DNA from: RGIG8597 sp050872545
GTDB taxonomy: Bacteria; Spirochaetota; GWE2-31-10
Reading direction: 5' to 3'
NCBI GenBank assembly: GCA_050872545.1
Contig: JBNMHA010000040.1
Span: 1-21,569, forward strand
DNA length: 21,569 bases
The notes under the pieces were generated by a model. That model worked only from the letters and a program-made list of their open reading frames with translations. It searched no databases and was not told where the DNA came from. Positions 1 through 7,948 of the stretch are shown here, one piece after another. How positions within the stretch are numbered: the first letter of the stretch is position 1; each line of letters opens with the position of its first letter. The position numbers were made by a program, and so were the translations under genes.

Positions 1-180
1 ATTCTGCTGTTTTCTTGCCCACAGCGTCTCTTTTTTGAATATTTCTGCTTCTTTTGGTTATTTCTTGCGAAATATGCACAGAGCTTAATTCCATTACCGA
101 ATAGCGCACAATACCAACGCAGAATAGAGAGCAGACCGCAATCCCAACACAGAATACTGCTCTGGGCAGAAAACACTAAA
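1..180. other. Non-coding flank downstream of the acetyltransferase gene
   Basis: I see no convincing gene in this stretch, which lies after the stop codon of the minus-strand acetyltransferase and runs to the window edge. It holds an imperfect direct repeat (listed separately) and weak inverted repeats (39-45 with 69-75; 128-134 with 157-163). None is followed by a clear T-run in the minus direction, so I cannot name a terminator for the upstream operon. Confidence 0.5.
109..156. repeat. Imperfect 18-bp direct repeat with 30-bp period
   Basis: Positions 109-126 and 139-156 match at 16 of 18 bases (CAATMCCAACRCAGAATA in ambiguity code). The period is 30 bp. A 7-bp inverted repeat (AGAGCAG at 128-134, CTGCTCT at 157-163) overlaps it. 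Only two copies are visible, so this is not a CRISPR array. It may be a tandem-duplication remnant or the end of a longer repeat outside the window. Confidence 0.4.
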
Positions 181-753
181 CTACCTATTCAAATCTGCTT
201 CAGTAATTTCTCGCAGAACACGGCATGGGTTACCAACAGCCACAACATTCGACGGAATGTCTTTTGTTACCACGCTGCCCGCACCTATTACAACATTGTC
301 GCCTATTGTTACTCTGGGCAAAACTACAACATTGCCGCCGATCCACACATTATTTCCTACTGTAATCGGATATGCATATTCCAGTAAATTATTGCGTTTC
401 TGTGCATCTATGGGATGTCCGGCTGTATAAAATCCGCAGTTTGGTGCAATAAAAACATTATCACCGAATGTTACCTTTGCCGGATCTAATATCACAAGGT
501 TGTGATTTGAATAAAAATTTTCGCCGATTTCAATATTATAACCGTAATCACACCAAAAATTCGGTTCTATCAGAAAGTTGTCCCTTGTCTTCCCTAAAAG
601 TTTAAGGAGAACATCTCTTCTCTCTTCATAATTGTCCGGGTCTAAGCTATTGTATTTATGACAAAGTTTTTTAGCATTTGTTCTGTCAGCTGTAAGTTCC
701 TCACCAGTTGAAACGTAAAGTTCCCCGGCAAGCATTTTTTCTTTTTCTGTCAC
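181..753 (-). CDS. maa: Maltose/galactoside-type O-acetyltransferase (left-handed beta-helix)
   Basis: A 190-aa enzyme expected to transfer acetyl from acetyl-CoA to a sugar hydroxyl in the cytoplasm. The N-terminus matches the Mac domain of E. coli Maa (TEKEKMLAGELY at 2-13). The rest is hexapeptide repeats of a left-handed beta-helix, ending in VVTKDIPSNVVAVGNP. The catalytic histidine is H113 in TAGHPID, equivalent to LacA H115. The start is GTG, chosen because AAGGAG lies 6 nt upstream and the family N-terminus is then complete; an internal ATG at codon 7 would cut the Mac domain. It follows murE by 11 nt and is probably its operon partner. The natural acceptor could be maltose, a galactoside, a Nod-factor-like or a cell-wall sugar; the sequence does not decide. 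The family is sure, the gene symbol less so. Confidence 0.85.
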   Translation of the reverse strand: MTEKEKMLAGELYVSTGEELTADRTNAKKLCHKYNSLDPDNYEERRDVLLKLLGKTRDNFLIEPNFWCDYGYNIEIGENFYSNHNLVILDPAKVTFGDNVFIAPNCGFYTAGHPIDAQKRNNLLEYAYPITVGNNVWIGGNVVVLPRVTIGDNVVIGAGSVVTKDIPSNVVAVGNPCRVLREITEADLNR

Positions 754-764
754 TATATTCTCCT

Positions 765-2273
765 TCAGCAGTCAAGTTTTTCTTTTAATTCACGAACAGT
801 CTGGGCATCATTGTACGGAACTTTTCCCTCATTCAGTACTTGGTATTTCTGATGTCCCATACCTGCAAGCAAAACAATATCGTCATTTTTCGCAATCATC
901 ATAGCTTTTTTTACAGCATTCTTTCTGTCGTAGATAATCTCATAATTTCTTTTGCCTGCTTGAATAAAACCGGCTTCAAGCATTTTCATTATGTCCTGCT
1001 GATTTTCGGTATACAAATCATCATTTGTAAGTATTGAATAATCGGCTCCTTCCGCTGCGATTTTTCCCATAATCGGACGCTTTTCTTTATCACGGTCGCC
1101 TGTACAACCGAATACAAGAATAATTTTACCAGAAGAAATCTTTCTTGCCTCCTGCAAAAGTTTTTCCAACGATTCCGGGGTGTGGGCATAATCTACCATT
1201 ACAGAAAAAGGTGTTGTCATTACCATTTCAAACCGTCCCGGAACTCCGCCGAAATCTTTCACCGCGTTGACAACTTCCTGCGCGCTCATATTGCCTGCTT
1301 CGATTGTCGCACAAATGGCAACTCCTGTATTTACAATATTAACTTCGCCTTTAAGTCTGACTGACAAATTAATTTCCTCTTTACCATCTCTGATAATGCA
1401 CAGCTGCGTTCCGTCATCAATATAACTGCTTTTTGATATAAAATAGTCGGCATTAATGTCTTTCGCAGAAACAGTGAACAATTTTACGGAATTTTTATCG
1501 ATAACATTACAAACTTCACTGCCTTTTGGGTCATCAATATTTACAACAGCAATTTTGTCCTTTTTGCCGGACGCATTCAACGCCCGAAAGAAATCAAGTT
1601 TCGCCTGAAAATATGCTTCCATTGTACCGTATAAATCGAGATGATCTCTGCTGAAGCTTGTAAATATTCCGCAGTTCCATTGAATATCCTCAACTCTTGA
1701 CAATGTCACGGCGTGACTGCTGACTTCTATCACAGCCTGTTTCCAGTCGGCAGTTTCTGTTTGACGCAGATAATATTGCAGTTTATCAGCTTCCATTGTT
1801 GTCTTTTCCGAATCGGCATTTACTTCAGGTGTAATAAAGCGAACTGTTGTGAAAAGTGCAGTGGCTTGTTTATGATTTAATATGTGATGCAGCAATGTAG
1901 AAACTGTTGTTTTCCCTTTTGTTCCGGTAATTCCGAAAACTTTCAGCGATTCATCCGGGCGGTCATTTATCTCGCGCGCCAGCTTACCGAAAACACGGCG
2001 GATTTCTTTTACCTCGGCAACATTTGCATTCTCACAAACTTCTCTCGGAACTTTTGCGGCATCTTCTACTAAAAAATTTCTGCATTCAGCAGCAAACGCA
2101 TTGCCTATAAATTTATGTCCATCTGTTTGAAAGCCTTTAATTGCAGTAAAAATATTGTGCTTGTCAGTGGTGCGGCTGTCCAATGTAATGCCGTTGACTG
2201 GCAAAGAATCGCATTGCGCAATTTTTTCGTATGGAATATCAAGCTTTTCAAGTAATTGAAACAAAGTTTTCAT
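765..2273 (-). CDS. murE: UDP-MurNAc-L-Ala-D-Glu: diamino-acid ligase (MurE)
   Basis: A 502-aa cytoplasmic Mur ligase that adds the third stem-peptide residue to UDP-MurNAc-dipeptide with ATP. All three Mur domains are present: N-terminal UDP-binding domain (about 1-105), central ATPase with GTKGKTT at 117-123, SRDHLDLYGT at 208-217 and the probable carbamylated lysine K225, and a C-terminal domain with GRFE (346-349), DYAHTPESL (361-369) and GCTGDRD (389-395). Length is normal for MurE. The amino-acid pocket is unusual: where DAP enzymes have DNPR and many Lys enzymes DNPA, this protein has D-D-L-Y at 418-421, and GKGHE is replaced by GMGHQ (471-475). That argues against meso-DAP. If the host is a treponeme, L-ornithine is the likely substrate (inference). 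The ATG has AAGGA upstream, and bpt ends 9 nt before it. Confidence 0.92.
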   Translation of the reverse strand: MKTLFQLLEKLDIPYEKIAQCDSLPVNGITLDSRTTDKHNIFTAIKGFQTDGHKFIGNAFAAECRNFLVEDAAKVPREVCENANVAEVKEIRRVFGKLAREINDRPDESLKVFGITGTKGKTTVSTLLHHILNHKQATALFTTVRFITPEVNADSEKTTMEADKLQYYLRQTETADWKQAVIEVSSHAVTLSRVEDIQWNCGIFTSFSRDHLDLYGTMEAYFQAKLDFFRALNASGKKDKIAVVNIDDPKGSEVCNVIDKNSVKLFTVSAKDINADYFISKSSYIDDGTQLCIIRDGKEEINLSVRLKGEVNIVNTGVAICATIEAGNMSAQEVVNAVKDFGGVPGRFEMVMTTPFSVMVDYAHTPESLEKLLQEARKISSGKIILVFGCTGDRDKEKRPIMGKIAAEGADYSILTNDDLYTENQQDIMKMLEAGFIQAGKRNYEIIYDRKNAVKKAMMIAKNDDIVLLAGMGHQKYQVLNEGKVPYNDAQTVRELKEKLDC

Positions 2274-2282
2274 TTATTGTCC

Positions 2283-3023
2283 TTAGGTTGTACTTTTATA
2301 TATTGTGAAATCGGTTTTGTTAAAGTCAATCCATTCTTCGTTTATGAGCAATTGGGCTGGCTGATACTGACTTTTATAACGCATTTTAGACGATTCCTCG
2401 ATGTAGAATCCCAGATAATAGAATTCTTTTCCGGATTGCAGCGTAGATTCGATCTCTTTCAATACACTGAAAACGCCCAAACTTCTTTTAGAATATTCCG
2501 GGTCGAAATAAAAATAATTTGTTGAAGTACTGTTTTGCGCTAAATCCAAAATTCCTACAGCGACTAATTTATCATTTACAAAATAATTCATTTCATGAAT
2601 ATTGCTATAGCCGTAATGAAGATTCAGAAGAGCGTTTTCGTAATCAGAATTACTATCGGAAGGATTTTCATGGCGAATCGAACTGTATTTTCTGAACAGC
2701 TCAATTTTTTCATCATTTACTTCCGGGTCAACATTTTCAACTATTACATCGCTGTTAATTTTTAATATTCTGCGGTATTTTTTTGTCATGATAAAATCTT
2801 TTACCGGAACGCGTATCGGAATGCACCTTGAACAATTGGAACAAACATTAGCATAAAAAAATCTTCCGCTGCGGCGAAATCCACAGCTTAAAAGGTAATC
2901 AAATTCTTCAAGTGCTTCTTTCTTTGTGAAATCATCTAACGAAGTTATTACGAAATTATTTTTGCGATCACTGAAATAACCGCATGGCGACGTATAAACC
3001 GGCAGTTCGGACTCGAAATCCAT
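2283..3023 (-). CDS. bpt: Aminoacyl-tRNA-protein transferase (Bpt/ATE family)
   Basis: A 246-aa protein of the ATE1/Bpt family, which moves an amino acid from aminoacyl-tRNA to the N-terminus of acceptor proteins and so makes them N-degrons. Bacterial Bpt transfers Leu to N-terminal Asp or Glu. The N-terminal domain has P-C-G-Y at 13-16, then GFRRSG at 48-53 and the cysteine cluster C61-x2-C64-x2-C67 followed by IPIRVPV. The C-terminal GNAT-like domain has YLGFYIE at 203-209, KMRYKSQYQP at 213-222 and a final LLINEEW. This order and length fit Bpt rather than the longer eukaryotic ATE1. The gene starts 5 nt after the pepA stop, with AAGGTAA overlapping that stop as ribosome site. Whether the donor is Leu- or Arg-tRNA cannot be read from the sequence. 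Confidence 0.85.
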   Translation of the reverse strand: MDFESELPVYTSPCGYFSDRKNNFVITSLDDFTKKEALEEFDYLLSCGFRRSGRFFYANVCSNCSRCIPIRVPVKDFIMTKKYRRILKINSDVIVENVDPEVNDEKIELFRKYSSIRHENPSDSNSDYENALLNLHYGYSNIHEMNYFVNDKLVAVGILDLAQNSTSTNYFYFDPEYSKRSLGVFSVLKEIESTLQSGKEFYYLGFYIEESSKMRYKSQYQPAQLLINEEWIDFNKTDFTIYKSTT

Positions 3024-3028
3024 TTTTA

Positions 3029-4474
3029 TTACCTTGTTTCAAAATAACGAATTACAGTTTTCAGCATTGCACCTGTTGCACCTGCCGGATACGCATTCCA
3101 GTCATTGTCAATAAATGCCGGACCTGCAATATCAAGATGTACCCACTTCGCATTTTCCACAAATGACTGTAAAAACAACGCTGCGGTAATAGTTCCAGCT
3201 TCACGAGGCGGCGTGCAGATATTGGAAATATCTGCAATTTTTGATTTTAAATATCCGCGATAATCATCGACTAAAGGCAGTTCCCACAAACCTTCGCCGT
3301 TTTTTTTTGCGGCTGTAAGCATTTTGGTTTTTACATCTTCATCGGTAAAGAACCCGGCTGTGATTTTACTTCCCAGCGCAATTAACGCAGCTCCGGTAAG
3401 AGTCGCCACATCAATTATCAATTCGGGTTTTTGCTCATCCGCATAAGCAAGCGCATCGGCAAGTATCAGACGACCTTCTGCATCCGTGTTGTTTATTTCT
3501 ACTGATTTCTTTTTATATCCTACAATTACGTCGCCTGTATGCATTGCTTTGCTGCCTATTGCATTTTCAGCCAATGGCAAAAGAGCTGTAATATTGCATT
3601 TCAATTTCAAATTTGCGGCTGTAGTTACTATTCCCAAAGCTGTTGCTGCGCCTGCCATATCCATTTTCATATCGTTTAAGCTGTTGCCCGGCTTCAAGTT
3701 CATTCCGCCGGAATCAAAAACAATTCCTTTGCCTACAACGAAATTCATTTTGCCGTCGGGATTTCCAGAATACACAATTTCAAGCATTCTCGGCGGTTGG
3801 ATTCCGGCTTGTCCTACTGCAAGCAGCAAATTCATTCCTTTTTCGGTTAATATTTTTTTATCAAGAATATTGACTGTCAAACCGCACTCGACACAGGCAT
3901 TCACCGCTGTTTCTTCAAATTTATCGATTGTCATAATATTTGCAGGTGCATTTACCATATCACGGACAAGATTAACGCCTTTTGCAATAACAGAATTTTT
4001 TTTGATTATCGATTCTGCATCTTTATCAGAAAAGTTGCTGAGCTTAATCGCAATATTTTCAAGCTGTACGGATTTATCCTGCTTGAAAAAATCGTATTTA
4101 TAATCACTCATGAAAATCGCATCGGAAACAATTTCTGCAATTCGGCAGTTTTCAATGCCCGAATCACTTTTTGTAAAATCAAGAACCGCATTTTCACAAA
4201 ATTGTTTTTTTGCAGTTCTATAAAAAAATGCGGCAGCTTTACGCACCGCTGTTTCATCGTTCTTTTCTCCAGCAACATACCAAAATTGCGGTTCGCTTTG
4301 ACTGGCTGTAAATATTGAAGCTTCTTTTCCTTCTCTTTGGAGTAATTCTTTTTCTCTATCGAGTAATTTTTTATCATTACAAATCAAGTTGTTATCTGAA
4401 TCGAGAAACAGAACCGAAATTGTCAGTTGATAAACGTTGTTGTCCGGATGTTGTGTAAAATTAATTTTCATCAT
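3029..4474 (-). CDS. pepA: Leucyl aminopeptidase, M17 family
   Basis: A 481-aa cytosolic two-metal aminopeptidase that removes N-terminal residues, leucine preferred. The C-terminal catalytic half carries the M17 signatures: VGKGIVFDSGG at 247-257 (K249, D254), MKMDMAGAA at 269-277 (D272) and NTDAEGRL at 329-336 (D331, E333, R335). The N-terminal 160 residues are the more variable macro-like domain. Two ATG codons lie in tandem at the start. The first (4474) overlaps the TGA of the upstream lipoprotein gene (ATGA). The second (4471) sits 7 nt from GGAGG and may be the one used, so the N-terminus is uncertain by one residue. Overlap with the lipoprotein and the 5-nt gap to bpt indicate one transcript. 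A run of nine A in the coding strand (codons 389-392) is noted elsewhere. Confidence 0.93.
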   Translation of the reverse strand: MMKINFTQHPDNNVYQLTISVLFLDSDNNLICNDKKLLDREKELLQREGKEASIFTASQSEPQFWYVAGEKNDETAVRKAAAFFYRTAKKQFCENAVLDFTKSDSGIENCRIAEIVSDAIFMSDYKYDFFKQDKSVQLENIAIKLSNFSDKDAESIIKKNSVIAKGVNLVRDMVNAPANIMTIDKFEETAVNACVECGLTVNILDKKILTEKGMNLLLAVGQAGIQPPRMLEIVYSGNPDGKMNFVVGKGIVFDSGGMNLKPGNSLNDMKMDMAGAATALGIVTTAANLKLKCNITALLPLAENAIGSKAMHTGDVIVGYKKKSVEINNTDAEGRLILADALAYADEQKPELIIDVATLTGAALIALGSKITAGFFTDEDVKTKMLTAAKKNGEGLWELPLVDDYRGYLKSKIADISNICTPPREAGTITAALFLQSFVENAKWVHLDIAGPAFIDNDWNAYPAGATGAMLKTVIRYFETR

Positions 4475-5952
4475 GTTTCCTCCCGATTGAAAATCATTGG
4501 TTTTCTGTTTTTTACTATTGTATTGTCAAAATTCAACTGCACCGGCAAAAATACAAGCCGGTTGTTATTTGTTCCATCGAATAAAAAATATTTCTCATTA
4601 ATAACCGAATCAGCGTTATCAAAAAATAACGAAATTATGCAGTTTCCGTTTCTTTCTTCCAGTTGATAATAACCGGTTTCTTCCTTTGTATCTGCACGAA
4701 CTGTGAATTGCTTGTTGTCTTTTATGTCGATAGAAAAATTTTCGCAGGTAAAAATGCCGGTAAGCTGCTTTCTTATTTCATTAAATGAATTTTCTTTTCT
4801 TTTTTCTTTAGCTTCTGCAATGTACTCAAACAGCGGCTGGTCTAACTGAATGTAATTGACGACGCCGAACACTTCCGGCGTTTTCATCTGTAATTCTTTC
4901 GCTCCCAAAAGATAAATGTCAATGTAGCGATAAAAATACATATCCGAAACATTTTCTTTTTTCAAAGAAAGACGCAGACCGGGTTTCTGTCCGCCAAGTT
5001 TAATCAATTTATCAACTTCAAAATGATCGGAGTAGCTTCCGTAAGAAACATCGACTGTTTTGCTTCCATTATCTTCCGTAAAATTAACGTACTGCAAGCC
5101 GTCCCGTTCCGCTTCGTCAATATCAAGTTCATTTTTAGAAAGTTCTTGGGCGTAACGTTTAAGATACCAGAAACCTTTTATATAATTGTAGTAATTTTCG
5201 GCAGAATATTGCACGCTTATCGGAATATCGGCATTTTCCTCAGATATAATTCTTGAAGTTTCGGCAAGCACAAAACGTTCTTTGGCATAATCCCAAACGT
5301 AAACATCTTTACGCTGAATGTTTGTACTTGTAAGACTTAATGCGCTGTCAATCAAAACAATTTCTTTCAGTATGTAATATTTGCTTCCGTTGTCGCTTCC
5401 GTCGTTTTCCTCTTTTTCTTCCATATCAAAAAATACCGAATATGTGGCAGAGAAACTTCCGATTACTTTGAATGTATTTCCGTTGTCTACATTTTTAATG
5501 ATATAAAGAAAACGCTTATCCGCTTCGCCGATACCTTCTATCGTAATACAATTGTCGTCTTCAAAAAGAAGGCTGCTGTACTGCACTGATAATTCTTCCT
5601 GTTTGCGGATGTTTGTTTGCAATTCATAAACTTTTTTCAGGTTCTCATTCGGCAAAATGTCAAAAATAACAAATTGTATATCTGGATTTTCCGCCGTCTT
5701 GTAAAAAAACAGCAGTTCCAAACTTATGTCAGAGTTAATGTTCATCTGCTTAAATGTTACCGGTTCTATATTGCCCAAAACTTGGCGAATTTTCGACAAC
5801 GGAACTGGCAGTTTTTCCACTGTATTTCCGTCGTAGATTGAAAAAGATTCCTGCTGCTGCAAAAAGAAATCGGAATTGATAACAGATGTTTTTTTTGCAC
5901 ATCCAAAAATACAAATTAATATCAATATCGTGAGAATATATTTTTTAAGCAT
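4471..5952 (-). CDS. Predicted lipoprotein of unknown function
   Basis: A 493-aa exported protein. The chosen ATG at 5952 has AAAAAGGAC about 8 nt upstream and gives a clean signal: MLKKY, a hydrophobic stretch, then I-F-G-C with acylated C18. This lipobox is loose by E. coli rules but usual for spirochaetes. Upstream in-frame starts to 6009 would put 19 extra residues before the signal and lack a ribosome site. The mature part is beta-rich with many aromatic residues and no zinc-protease HExxH or other catalytic motif. The last 100 residues look like a small barrel or lipocalin-like sheet (inference). I do not recognise the family with confidence. A vague likeness to treponemal pallilysin-related adhesins is only a guess. 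It lies about 100 nt after the 228-aa exported protein gene and overlaps pepA by 4 nt. Confidence 0.75.
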   Translation of the reverse strand: MLKKYILTILILICIFGCAKKTSVINSDFFLQQQESFSIYDGNTVEKLPVPLSKIRQVLGNIEPVTFKQMNINSDISLELLFFYKTAENPDIQFVIFDILPNENLKKVYELQTNIRKQEELSVQYSSLLFEDDNCITIEGIGEADKRFLYIIKNVDNGNTFKVIGSFSATYSVFFDMEEKEENDGSDNGSKYYILKEIVLIDSALSLTSTNIQRKDVYVWDYAKERFVLAETSRIISEENADIPISVQYSAENYYNYIKGFWYLKRYAQELSKNELDIDEAERDGLQYVNFTEDNGSKTVDVSYGSYSDHFEVDKLIKLGGQKPGLRLSLKKENVSDMYFYRYIDIYLLGAKELQMKTPEVFGVVNYIQLDQPLFEYIAEAKEKRKENSFNEIRKQLTGIFTCENFSIDIKDNKQFTVRADTKEETGYYQLEERNGNCIISLFFDNADSVINEKYFLFDGTNNNRLVFLPVQLNFDNTIVKNRKPMIFNREET

Positions 5953-6052
5953 TAATAATTGTCCTTTTTCCATTAATATAAAACGGATTTTAATCGTTGT
6001 TAATACCATAACGGACAGTTTTGTTCAACAACAAGGAACAAACGAAAAGTTT

Positions 6053-6739
6053 TCAGTATGATGTTTGGTAAGTTACTTCGTCAAATTTAATGCTGACATG
6101 AACAATGACTCGCCATAAGCCGCTGTTTATTGTTATTTGCGGAGATTCTTTTAGCATTACTTTGCCGCTTATGTATTCGGGGCGCGATTTTATATTTTTT
6201 CGCGCTTTATTCAGGATTGCATTTTTCACTGCATTTTCAAAAGCCGCATTCCGCAAATCCCAATATTGACAATTCTGGGATAAATCTTCGCCTTTTGAAC
6301 TTTCGGCTAATGTTCCGGCAAAATTTTTGCGGCGGTTTTTTTGTTGTTCCAGCAGCTTATATGTTAATTTAAAATGCTTTCTGTCCCGCAGTTCACTTCC
6401 GATTTCCTCGAATGTAACATTTCTCCCGGAAAAATCCGGAATCAGCTCCGGCGTCAATTTAAAGTACTCACCGCGTTTTGTGATCGGGTTTTCGACTTGA
6501 AATTCAAATGAGTAGCCGTAAATTTGTCCGGCAGCAAAATTTTCTGCTTCTTTTTTCGCCATTTCATTGCATTCGGTTTCAGAATAGTAATGTGATGATA
6601 AATCTATCGGATGTCGACCTATAGGAGCTTCGGCATAAGATACAATGTATGTTTCGTGCGGAAACGGTTCCGCATTTGCCTGAAACAGTATTAAAAATTG
6701 AAGCAGAATTATTGCCGGAATTGAAAAGTTTTTTTTCAT
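6053..6739 (-). CDS. Exported protein of unknown function, 228 aa
   Basis: The N-terminus is a standard Sec signal (MKKNF, hydrophobic 8-19, A-N-A before Glu24), so the mature protein should be periplasmic or surface located; there is no lipobox. A helix rich in Glu and Ala follows near 53-72 (ETECNEMAKKEAENFAAGQI), then alternating strands, then a second Ala/Lys helix (about 162-181) and final strands. This helix-then-sheet arrangement resembles the LPP20/FlgT-N type of envelope protein, but that is a fold impression, not a match. The start overlaps the stop of the 97-aa gene by 4 nt (ATGA), which implies coupled translation. The gap to the downstream lipoprotein gene (about 100 nt) holds a 7-bp hairpin at 6020-6042 without a T-run. 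Confidence 0.7.
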   Translation of the reverse strand: MKKNFSIPAIILLQFLILFQANAEPFPHETYIVSYAEAPIGRHPIDLSSHYYSETECNEMAKKEAENFAAGQIYGYSFEFQVENPITKRGEYFKLTPELIPDFSGRNVTFEEIGSELRDRKHFKLTYKLLEQQKNRRKNFAGTLAESSKGEDLSQNCQYWDLRNAAFENAVKNAILNKARKNIKSRPEYISGKVMLKESPQITINSGLWRVIVHVSIKFDEVTYQTSY

Positions 6740-7029
6740 TCTTTCTGTTCTTCAACAACCGTAATGCTGTTGTTTGTTTTCCATTTCCATTCTTTTGCAA
6801 TAAATTGGAGCTGCGCCGCATTTATGTAATATATATTTCCGCCCAGTTCTATTAAACCGCCGTCAAGTTTGGAAAGGCTGAAAGCATAATTTATTTTGCC
6901 TAAAAAGTTAGCTTTTCCCCAGTCCTCACAATCTTTTAATTTTGGAATATGTGCTAAAAATTTTGATGAAATTTTTCCTGTGCTTTTAATTTCTTTAACT
7001 GCATTCAGCATACTTAATTGTACTGACAT
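6736..7029 (-). CDS. Small conserved-looking protein of unknown function, 97 aa
   Basis: I do not recognise this protein. It has no signal peptide, membrane segment or cysteine pair (one Cys only), so it should be cytoplasmic. A Lys-rich first half with predicted helices is followed by a strand-rich centre (LDGGLIELGGNIYYINAAQL at 55-74) and an acidic end. The order helix, helix, two strands could suit a small winged-helix-like domain, but no recognition helix is evident. Support for being real: a good ribosome site (AGAGG, 5 nt before ATG), a 4-nt overlap with the next exported protein, and its place as first gene of the minus-strand row, divergent from cheR. Regulation of the downstream envelope genes is possible but unproven. 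Confidence 0.6.
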   Translation of the reverse strand: MSVQLSMLNAVKEIKSTGKISSKFLAHIPKLKDCEDWGKANFLGKINYAFSLSKLDGGLIELGGNIYYINAAQLQFIAKEWKWKTNNSITVVEEQKE

Positions 7030-7136
7030 ATTTTCCTCTTTTTTAAAAAATTATTATATATTTTTTGTTATATTTCCTCTTCAAAATACAGAAAAATATT
7101 ATATACTTCACCAATCAAAAATATTCAAGGATTAAT
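7030..7136. promoter_or_regulatory. Divergent promoter region between the minus-strand row and cheR
   Basis: A 107-nt, extremely AT-rich gap between two divergent start codons, so it must hold promoters for both sides unless transcription enters from elsewhere. On the minus strand a perfect TATAAT lies at 7058-7053, with TTGAAG 20 nt further upstream, a longer spacer than normal. On the plus strand TATTAT at 7097-7102 is a possible -10 without a good -35. I see no flagellar sigma-28 box for the chemotaxis genes. Ribosome sites are AGAGG for the 97-aa gene and AAGGA for cheR. Confidence 0.35.
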
Positions 7137-7937
7137 ATGTTTAATCAATTAACAGACATTCAATTTAAGAAATTTCGTGATTTGATTTATAAAGAATCTG
7201 GAATGAGTTTTAGCGATATAAATCGTCCGATTTTGGAGAGTCGCTTAAAGGCACGGTTAAAAAAAGCAGAACTTGATGATATTGAAGAATATTATCGAAT
7301 AATCACTACTGACGACAAAGAAATGAAAGTTCTTTTGGATGCGGTTACGACTAATCTTACAAGTTTTTTCCGTAACAAAGTTCATTTTCAGGGATTTGAA
7401 ACAGGAGTTCTTGATGCCATACGCAAAACTCGTAAGGATAAGAAAATTCGTGTTTGGAGTGCAGGATGTTCTACCGGCGAAGAACCTTATTCTATTGCAA
7501 TGGTGTTAAAAGATAAAATGCCCGACTGGAAAATTGAAATTGTAGCATCTGATATTTCATTTAACGTTCTGATGAAAGCGCGTGAAGGTTTCTATCCTAC
7601 AACGAAAATTGCAGGCATTCCGCCGGCTTATTTGCAGCGTTTTACCAATCAGGTAAAAGACGGTTATGTAATGAAAGACGAACTGAAGAAGTTAATTACT
7701 TTCGATTACCATAACTTGAAAAACGTTCCTATTTACAAAAACTTTGATGTTGTTTTTTGCAGAAACGTAATTATTTATTTTGATGCAGTGGCTCAGGAAC
7801 ATGTTGTAAATACTATTTATAATGCCATGAATCCGGATTCATACTTTTTTATAGGTCATTCGGAATCTCTTTTCGGAATGAATACGAAGTTTGAGTTTAT
7901 AAAATTTGGCGAAACATGTCTTTATAAGAAACAATAG
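7137..7937 (+). CDS. cheR: Chemotaxis protein methyltransferase CheR
   Basis: A 266-aa SAM-dependent O-methyltransferase that methylates glutamates of chemoreceptors. The helical N-terminal domain (about 1-75) ends in TNLTSFFRN (72-80), the usual CheR junction. The Rossmann domain has WSAGCSTGEEPYSIAM at 107-122 for SAM, ASDIS at 137-141, FDVVFCRNVIIYFD at 203-216 and GHSESL at 240-245. No C-terminal receptor-tethering domain follows, so this is a minimal CheR. The ATG at 7137 has AAGGA 5 nt upstream and gives the family start; an in-frame upstream ATG at 7065 would add 24 residues not typical of CheR. cheB follows after 11 nt, so methylation and demethylation are co-expressed. No receptor or kinase gene is in the window. 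Confidence 0.95.
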   Translation: MFNQLTDIQFKKFRDLIYKESGMSFSDINRPILESRLKARLKKAELDDIEEYYRIITTDDKEMKVLLDAVTTNLTSFFRNKVHFQGFETGVLDAIRKTRKDKKIRVWSAGCSTGEEPYSIAMVLKDKMPDWKIEIVASDISFNVLMKAREGFYPTTKIAGIPPAYLQRFTNQVKDGYVMKDELKKLITFDYHNLKNVPIYKNFDVVFCRNVIIYFDAVAQEHVVNTIYNAMNPDSYFFIGHSESLFGMNTKFEFIKFGETCLYKKQ

Positions 7938-7948
7938 GATATATAATC

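Noticed and set aside
109..156. CRISPR-like repeat
   Set aside because: Only two imperfect copies 30 bp apart, a 12-bp gap too short for a spacer, and no cas genes in the window.
3300..3308. Run of nine T (nine A in the pepA coding strand) as a phase-variation tract
   Set aside because: The frame is intact, the gene is housekeeping, and such runs are expected in AT-rich DNA coding for Lys-Lys-Asn. It would need population reads to be taken seriously.
3486..4103. A 205-aa open frame on the plus strand opposite pepA
   Set aside because: It lies fully antisense to an M17 peptidase with all catalytic motifs. Its Ser/Phe/Ile-rich, low-complexity translation is typical of the reverse complement of a coding region, and it has no ribosome site.
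6020..6042. Hairpin between the 228-aa gene and the lipoprotein gene as a terminator
   Set aside because: The stem is only 7 A/T-rich base pairs with no T-run on either strand.
7065..7136. Upstream start for cheR adding 24 residues
   Set aside because: The extension is AT-run-derived sequence, and the ATG at 7137 has the ribosome site and the family N-terminus.
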